This document shows, piece by piece, positions 19,276 through 26,760 of a stretch of 26,760 bases of DNA; position 1 is the first letter of the stretch; each line of letters opens with the position of its first letter. A program made the translations under genes and the position numbers. This DNA comes from Plakobranchus ocellatus (taxonomy: Eukaryota > Mollusca > Gastropoda > Plakobranchidae): assembly GCA_019648995.1 (NCBI GenBank), contig BLXT01004325.1, forward strand, positions 701,989-728,748. The letters run 5' to 3'. The notes beneath the pieces were generated by a model. That model saw only the letters and a program-made list of their open reading frames with translations, had not been told where the DNA came from and ran no database searches.

Positions 19276-22200
19276 TATCAAATTGCTTAAGCTTGTGTGA
19301 TACACAAAATAGTCTTAGTCTCTTGTATCCCATTATTTATAAAGGAACAAAAAAAAAATTGAAATAGTGCTGTTAAAAATAAAACAGCAAAAAATCTCTG
19401 TGATGGGGAGAATTATATTGCATGTGAAAAAAAAATCAAATGTGTTTATCAATTATTTTAAAATTGCAAAAATTATTTAGGCCAAAAGGTCAGCATCTTG
19501 ACAAAATGAATGTTTTTTTTTATAGAAATTATTGATAATGAATAAATTTAGTCTCAGAAATGTGTTTCCAAAAAGAAAAAAAAATAGAGATGGAGAGAAA
19601 CTATACCTTTTTACAAAAGAAGTAAGAGCATTTTTCCTCAAGAGATTTTTATTTGTACTGATTTTCTTATAAACATAATATATTTATAAATACATTAAAC
19701 TATGTAATTTCTTTGCACTTTTTACATTGTTTCTCTTCAGATATTGCATAGAGATAACTAAAATGACAAGTTATTTTGGTGTAGACTTTATAATTAAAAA
19801 AATCAAGAGAGTAAGTTTGTCGATAGATTGTTATAATTTTTTATATGATTGTTATTTTGGTTTTAGTTGTTTATATTTTTCTCTCTACATTACTTTACAG
19901 GAAAAAATCAGATCTCTTATGACCATTCTTTGTCAGTCAAACGTTTTTAAAAAGCACCTCTTTATAAAAAATTAAAAAAAAAAATGTGATATCTTGCCAC
20001 AGAATGAACATGTTTCTATCCATTTTGAAGCACCAGATGGAATTTCCAGACTATCTGTGTACATTTTTCAGTTCTTTAATATGTCATGGAATAATCTTAT
20101 TTTATCTGTCACTGTTTTCCAAATTGTATCTAATATATCATGATCTTACTACAGATGTATTATTTTTTAACATATATATATACATATAGCATTTAAACTG
20201 TATGTATTTAAGCATTCCATCCATTTCATTATTTTTTTTACAATTTTTTTTTTTTTTTTTTAGACGAAGGCAATTTTTATGTTATGTTGAAATCTCACCT
20301 CAAAGTGCTGGTCACTTAAATTATGGTATGTTCTAACAGCTGTTAAACATGTTTTCACTTTGCAATGTTTTGTGTGAATAATATTTAACTGTAGTTTAGA
20401 AAACCCTGGCAATGCTGTGGGGGAAAAAGCTTAGAATATTAGCATTCAGTTATTTAACCTTTGTAAAAATATATGTACTGATGTTAATCTAATGATGTAA
20501 AACTTGTCTGAAAATCTCTTTTAATCAAGGGTTAGGATGTTTATTCAGGTATTGCTGCTCTAATTTTGACCTAAATTAGATTCCTCAGCAAGCTTTTTGT
20601 GTTATCAATTACTGTACTTTGTGCAGGAAATATTTTACTACAGAGATGCCTGAAATGAAAGAACTCATCGACAGCAAAAATGAAAGGATTGCCTGAAAAT
20701 CCTGCTGTAAAACAATTCATGCTGTGAGAGTCCAAGCACACGTGACACTTTAAATGATTGCAGTAACATCATATTGTCTCCAGAATTTCTGAGGGAACTT
20801 GTGTGCATTTCTGTGCAACAAAATTATCACATTCAATAATTTTTGTTTATTTGCACTGGATTTTTTGGGGGCGTCTATATACAGAAATATAGGCGTGGAG
20901 CAAGGATGAAGAAATATTTGGCTGTGCTACTCTTTCACCTACTGGGTTGTAGGCATGAGAGAATCAGACTTGGTGGCTGATTTTACGGTTTGCCTAATTG
21001 TTTGAAGACAGGTGTGATTTTACTAGGGCTTGTTTCTTTCATTTTTAAGAAGACATTCGATGTGGAGTTGAATGACTCAAAAATATTGAAAAGAAAAGTT
21101 CCTATGACCAATGAGTGACAGTGAATCTGATATGCTTTGATCTAGAGTCTGAAAGTGAAACTAGGAAGCCTGTGAAAGCTTTGTTATACTACAATTATAT
21201 CACCTTAAAAGGATGGACAGTATGTATTCATGCGGCCCTTGAATCGGCTTTCCAATAGAGGGACTCTGTTCTATCAGAAACTTCATGCTAATATATCGGG
21301 AAGAAGAGAATAATCTGTTATTATTTTCCTTGACAGGAAACAAGCATAATTTGTAAAATGAAATTTGTATTAAAACAGCTATAGAAGAGAATGAAAATAT
21401 GCTACGTTGACTTTGAGTAAGATTAAGAAAGGCCTAGATTAAGTTGGAAGGCTGAGAAGGCTAATTCTTTTACGCTCTAATTCTCCAGACATTTTTTCGA
21501 ACATTTTCCACATGATGGGCTATGTTTTTTCAGCGTTAAAACCTTACCATAAAAAAAATGTATACTAAGAGAAGTTTGAAATTTCTTGTATTGTATCTGT
21601 AGTTCTACTAAAACTAGGCCTACTGAGACATGAAATCAAGAAATATAAGTATAGATTAAGAAATACAGTATTTAATGTAGATTTATAATCAATTCCATAT
21701 CTCTAATGTCTATATAATAATATTTATGGCTATGCAAGTGAGTTCGGCCGAAGAAAAGAAGCCTACATATAAGTCAGATGTAATTTTTATAATGCAAATA
21801 GCAACATTGACCCCATACCCGATTTTTAAAAACGATTTCAATCAATGTGTTTTTAAGAGCATTTTAGAAATAAGATAGCAACATTAAAACCAAAATCTTT
21901 TCTAGGTGACATAGCAACATTGAAATTAAATTGTATTTTCAGGCTTTACATTTGTTCATATTTAAAGCTGGCCTTTTACAAATTTCTCTGCATCTTGAGC
22001 TTAATTTTTTCAAAAGCAGTTATGTTGGCAGTTTGTTTTCTTGTTCTTTAATTAATGTGTAATTATTGGTTGGGAGAGAAGTGGATATGAAGATGTTGCA
22101 CAGTGGGTTGTTTCTATAATTATTATTATCAATAAATTTTTTTACAGGTGTTGTAAGATGAGAGATTTATTTCTAAGCTTTGTATTTGAAATACACGTGA

Positions 22201-22386
22201 ATTAATATTACCTGCGTTACATTAACAAAATTTCTCGAACAAATCATAATTATTATAATATATTTATTTATGTTGTCATTTTGGGAAGTAACAGAAATTG
22301 TGATGCCATTGTTTATCAATGTGTGTGAATGCACTGCTGAATATACACACACAAAAAAAAAACCAAGCAACAAAACAATGGCAAGA

Positions 22387-22418
<32 letters not shown>

Positions 22419-23254
22419 TAATAATAATAATAATAATAATAAACAATAACTTTGGTGTTTAAGGGGAATCTGTGCAAACTTGTTCACACTTCAAAAGCCT
22501 GAAGAGATGCTGCAATTCTAAACATTTGTTTTAAAGATATAAACCTCTTCGATCTGTAAAATGTTTAAGAGAAATTTGAAAAAAAAACTTTTTTGAAATA
22601 ACCGTCTAATCAGGATTTTTTTCCTTTTTTTTTTTGTTTGTTTTTATAAAACCCAGTTTAAAAAAAGTAAGATTTCCAAAATACTGTAGAAGGTATAAAA
22701 TTTGAAACCTGCAGCTTCAACCAGCAAATGACTTATTTAACAAAATGCCCGAATTGTTTTCTGCATTAGAATTTGTACATTCTATTATGAGGCTGGACCT
22801 AGAAAGATTGTTTTTTTTAACTATGTAGTAGTACACCTTACGAAAGATCTATAATCTAAACTTATCTAGATGTGTAGACACTAGATCTAGATAAGAGGCA
22901 ATGGCAATATAATGAACTTTTTTATATAGATTACCTCTTAAAATAACAATTCTATGTTTAAAAAGCAAATTATCAAATTTCTAAAAAGAAAGAAAAGGAA
23001 GAAATAAATGAAAAATAAAAATCATTGACTAAGCGCTATATATTATAAGCTAATTTGAAGAGGGCATATGCATTGAACACAAAGCGTTATAGAGCCAGAG
23101 CCAAACTAGCTCTCCCTCTTTTGGATTCATGGGGAGACAATTTGCCTTGATGGGCACCATTGCCTATTGGAAAAGTGACAAGCAATCCATAATGACACAG
23201 TCCCCTATTTTCTCCCTCAAAAGTTCAAAAGTTTCTTACAAGGGCACATGCACT
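19276..23254. other. AT-rich region without a recognised gene
   Basis: May include an extended kinesin 3' UTR or intergenic DNA. I see homopolymers, a (CAAAA)n/(AAT)n tract at about 22388-22441, three copies of ATAGCAACATT at 21798, 21875 and 21911, and a CTTATCTAGAT inverted pair (22861-22871 with 22885-22895). Small ORFs at 19727-19975, 19986-20189 and 22173-22487 are low-complexity. Confidence 0.55.
22388..22441. repeat. (CAAAA)n then (AAT)n simple repeat
   Basis: CAAAA-type units to about 22416 followed by eight AAT units. The minus-strand ORF over it, rich in Leu and Phe, is a product of this repeat. Confidence 0.9.
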
Positions 23255-23770
23255 TTATCTACATAACCTCAATGTGTGGTTGTTTGTGTAGCTTGTGCCC
23301 TTTCTCAAACCAATACAGCTTCTATTCACTGTGTAGCAGCAGGCATACTGTGTGCGCTCAATGATCCCCCTGTATGTTAGGCCTGCAAGTGACAGCTCAT
23401 AAATCATTATGTGGTTGCATTCTCCTTCTACCTGCCTCCTTACATACTTTACCAAAATAAAAAGGCAAGTGTTGATGTAAGACAAAGGAGGATTCATTAA
23501 TTCTAAATCTAGATTCTTGTAGTCTGCCCTCGCTATACAAAAGTTTTGATCCAGTGCAGTCCATCTAAAGGAGACACAGTTAGTCGAAATATAGAGGGAG
23601 GAAAGGCAGAATATGGTGATGATGCTTCTGTAGGTGAGCTCCTCTTTATACATCCAGCAATCCAGAGATTTGTAGAAATTTTTGGCTTTAAATGGTTTTA
23701 ACTTATTATAAAATTTATGATATCTCACCCATTGCTGGCTCTTTTCATACCACTCTTCATTTAAAGCCAT
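23255..23770 (-). CDS. Unrecognised 171-codon ORF, doubtful
   Basis: An intact ATG-to-stop ORF starting at 23770 and reading left, long for DNA this AT-rich. The predicted product is rich in Tyr, Cys and Lys, with a moderately hydrophobic stretch at about residues 48-60 (SIITIFCLSSLYI) and another near 97-107. I recognise no domain or catalytic motif and no signal peptide at the N-terminus. Against a real gene: no neighbouring exon or promoter is evident. Part of the region (about 23525-23605, + strand CCCTCGCTATAC ... ATATAGAGGGAGG) also resembles decayed pogo/Tigger-type ends, so the ORF may overlie a repeat. Confidence 0.18.
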   Translation of the reverse strand: MALNEEWYEKSQQWVRYHKFYNKLKPFKAKNFYKSLDCWMYKEELTYRSIITIFCLSSLYISTNCVSFRWTALDQNFCIARADYKNLDLELMNPPLSYINTCLFILVKYVRRQVEGECNHIMIYELSLAGLTYRGIIERTQYACCYTVNRSCIGLRKGTSYTNNHTLRLCR

Positions 23771-26493
23771 TATCTTATTTTATTTGTTCTCCATTTTTGT
23801 TATCATATAAATTGCAAAAGTAGAACTTAAAAAACAAGATTTAAAATTATGTTATTACAAGATTTACATATTTTGTTTATGCATGCATATTACACTATTT
23901 TTTCCAAACATTATGGTGACTACTATGTATTATTCAAAATCTTTTTAAAAAATGAAATATAATAATCTTTATTTAATTTGAATGCACATTATCAATCTAA
24001 ATAGTCACTTATTTTACAATTTAGATGTGGCAATGTGATTAACACAAATAACAAAACTTTTTTATATTAAAGTAAAACCTATAATTGCGATGGAGTTTTT
24101 GTTTCTTTGGTTTTTTTTTGTTTGTTCTGTTATCTTGTTTTGTTTTGTTTTTTTTTTTAAATGCAAGAGATACAAGGAAGCAGTCATAGTTCAATAAAGC
24201 CATTTTTTCCAATGTATTATAAAGCTCCCAAACAATAATAGATCGCCCAAACCAAAAGCTCTTGAGTTCCAAGATAGTGTATTAGTTTCATCTTAATGAA
24301 TTGTGCTTGGGAAGGCCCTTGAGCATGACTTTAGATATACTGTGCACTTAGGAGGACATGAAGTAAATTGAAACTAGGTTAGTATTAAGTAAGAATTCCT
24401 CCACTAAGATCAATACATAAACGTAAGCCTTGGGATTCTTTCTCACCAAAACAGCATTATAAAGTCTAAGAACTGGAGCAGCACGAAAACTATAAGTGAA
24501 AGCAAGAGAACTGTAACAAATAATCTTATCCTAAAGGTCAATAACCTTGGACTAAGGGTCTTAGTTTCAATACATGTTTTTCTCCACAAAGTCAGCATGA
24601 AAAAATACATGAATTTTGGCTAACTCAGACAGAGTGCCTATAGGGGTATAAATTATGTAGTAAGAAATCCTTCAGACCTTGCATAACCATGCACTTAGGC
24701 CAAGTGTGTATTCGTTTATACGGTGACTACTACATTTAAAAACAAATTTTATTTTAAATTTGCTATTCGGATCTCACAGTCCCAAGTCGGAACTTCCTAT
24801 TTGACAGGATCTTAAGCAAACACAGGCCACCAATTTCTGAGTTTCTTCTCTACTAATGCTCTCAAGAAGCTAAGTCTTTTTGTACTGAACCAAATTTTCT
24901 CAGCCTCTGAATCCACTAATTCTGTCACTGATGCTCAATATTAAATACGATAACTATCTGAACAAAGCAATATAAAAGATGTCATGAGCTTTTTCAAAAT
25001 TAAAGTACTTTTGATCAATGCATTTTCACCGATTCACTTTTTTCAAGATGCAAATTCTAGCACAGAATGTTTTAAGTTTTGAAAAGCTTCAGGAGCGAAT
25101 CTTAATAATGCAGATTTTGCCTTGAAAATTTGTTTGAAAAAACAAACACTCGAACACAAAATTTAGTTTTTCCTATTTTCTTATAAGAGGCTTTGAAAAC
25201 TATTTCATTTACTTGATCTTAATACACAAAAATTAATGACACCTCATCAATCAGTCTGTATCATTTGACAGCAAATTTTAAATACCAGTTTTGAATCTAG
25301 TAAGAATTTTCAAACTTAAAGCTCACCAAGACATGTTTCTAAAATGAGGCCTAGGTGGAACTCTTCAAATGATATTTGAAAGATAAATATTTTTTTTATA
25401 TACAAGATGGCCCCCTTTGGTCAAAATTGTCACACACACACACACAAACACACATACAAAAAGTTAGCAGAAAGACCCAACAAACTATGAACCTTTTTTT
25501 TGTATTCTTTATTAAGAATTTTTTTTTTTTAAAGAAAATAAAGAAGTGAAGAATTAAACTTGAAAAAATTGTGATATACATACACAAATAAAAACACTAG
25601 CTTTGTTTACTTCTAAAAAATTGCTACTGACCTACTATTGATTAAGCCTTGAAAAAAATGATTAACTGCAACTGGCACAAATATCTAAAACATCAAAGTT
25701 ATATTCACTTTTTGTCACCTTGCATAGACAAGTGATAGGTTTTTCAAACAAAGAAAAAGTAATATCAGCTGGTTATTTCACACTTAACATGCACGAAGAA
25801 CACTGATGTAAAAATACAAGAAGAATCTCATTTGACATAATTCCCAAAGCTTTCTCAAGAGATGCCAAACCTCCTCAATATAGAAAGAAATATGACAAAC
25901 TAAGTCAAAAATATAAAAATCAAGAGAATGCGCGTGACATGCTGAGATTTCTAGCTTCACTTTTTCTAATATTGTAATCTACAAAATAAAAAATTGAAGA
26001 AATAATAATAAACACGATCTTGGCAGACGCTAAAAAAAAGAAAAAAAAAAAATGACACTTTTTTTTTGTAAGGGAGAAAAAGTGAGGTTTATGGTAGAAG
26101 GTTTAGAAAATGTGCATTATGTAATTTAAAGTTTACATTTTGAGCTAATATAAACTCTCCCCCACCCCCTTTCCCCAAAAGTTTTTGTCTGAATTATGAA
26201 AAATATGTGGAGAAAAACTCATGATTGGCATAAACTCTCTCATAGAATAATATATATTTGTATTTTGCGCAAGGAAAAGGCACATAACTACATTAAATAT
26301 TATAGTTGTAGGGAATGTTGAAAGATAAATCTGATACAGAGGGCCATCTTTCCTTATCAATCTTTACTCAATTATGTTAAGAGAAGATGAAAATAGAAAC
26401 TACAAAATATTTGTAAATTTGAAAAACATTTTAAAAAACGCAACTGAATCAACATTGGCACAATATCTTTAGGATTTGAAATTTTGAAAAAGC

Positions 26494-26542
<49 letters not shown>

Positions 26543-26729
26543 CAAATGATAAACTTTGGCTTTAAAAAAAGGAAAAAAAAATTTGGTTTGCAAACACATC
26601 ATTATGCTGTTAAAATAAATTGGCACTACATGTAAAGCATTCATTTTTGTCGTGAGCCTTTTACTATTCTTAAAAGATTTTTTCGAAAAACAAAATTTAA
26701 GAATGTAATCAAAAGGAAACATGGGTATA

Positions 26730-26760
<31 letters not shown>
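23771..26760. other. AT-rich terminal region, no gene seen
   Basis: Contains a (CA)8 run at 25431-25446, an A42 run at 26496-26537 and the A25 run at the window end. A block at about 25320-25420 (CACCAAGACATG... GATGGCCCCC) vaguely resembles 14410-14500. The minus-strand ORF 26372-26737 is largely translated poly-A/T. Confidence 0.55.
26496..26537 (+). repeat. A42 homopolymer
   Basis: Forty-two consecutive A. No target-site duplication or retroelement body was recognised next to it. Confidence 0.95.

Noticed and set aside
25404..26350. Short inverted pair AAGATGGCCCCCTTT / AGAGGGCCATCTT suggesting a 950-bp element
   Set aside because: Only 12 of 13 bp match, there is no target duplication and no shared flanks beyond this; chance is plausible.
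26372..26737. 121-residue minus-strand ORF
   Set aside because: Its core is a poly-Phe run translated from the A42 homopolymer.
1..26760. Prokaryotic systems (CRISPR, operons, phage genes)
   Set aside because: Spliceosomal introns, SINE and mariner sequences show animal nuclear DNA; no regular spacer-repeat array is present.

Overview
This is eukaryotic (animal) nuclear DNA. It is very AT-rich, full of homopolymer runs, and almost all of the first 18.4 kb is one intron-rich gene on the + strand. GC-poor introns, a tRNA-derived SINE, and mariner-, pogo- and piggyBac-type remnants fit an invertebrate metazoan. Scattered GATCTAGAT-like strings are reminiscent of gastropod genomes, but that assignment is a weak inference.

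Positions 22-18427 hold 20 exons that splice into one continuous reading frame: 1926 coding bases, 641 residues and a stop. The frame encodes a kinesin. Its 5' end (promoter, first exons, start of the motor) lies outside the window. The visible part runs from just before the P-loop through the rest of the motor, a neck linker, a long coiled-coil stalk and a short C-terminus. The motor is unusual. Its P-loop is GATESGKS. Switch I reads KAHRARAN where kinesins have NxxSSRSH. The loop 11/helix 4 segment is about nine residues short. Several stalk exons are phase-0 units of 34-36 codons. One intron (10359-11347) appears to use a GC donor, and that intron also contains a 342-N gap whose two flanks are the same 230 bp, which looks like an unmerged-contig or haplotype artefact.

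The introns carry nested transposon debris: a TTAA-flanked piggyBac-like MITE with a tRNA-SINE inside it (intron 6), a pogo/Tigger-like MITE broken by a poly-G run and a small gap (intron 15), a decayed DD34D mariner transposase plus a near-perfect 46-bp-stem hairpin (intron 16), and a possible second TTAA-bounded element with GC-rich hairpins (intron 18).

From 18428 to the end (8.3 kb) I see the kinesin 3' UTR, simple repeats, and AT-rich DNA without a convincing gene. One 171-codon minus-strand ORF (23255-23770) is reported at low confidence. Both window ends and the internal gaps sit at or near homopolymers or duplicated sequence, so this looks like a short-read scaffold.
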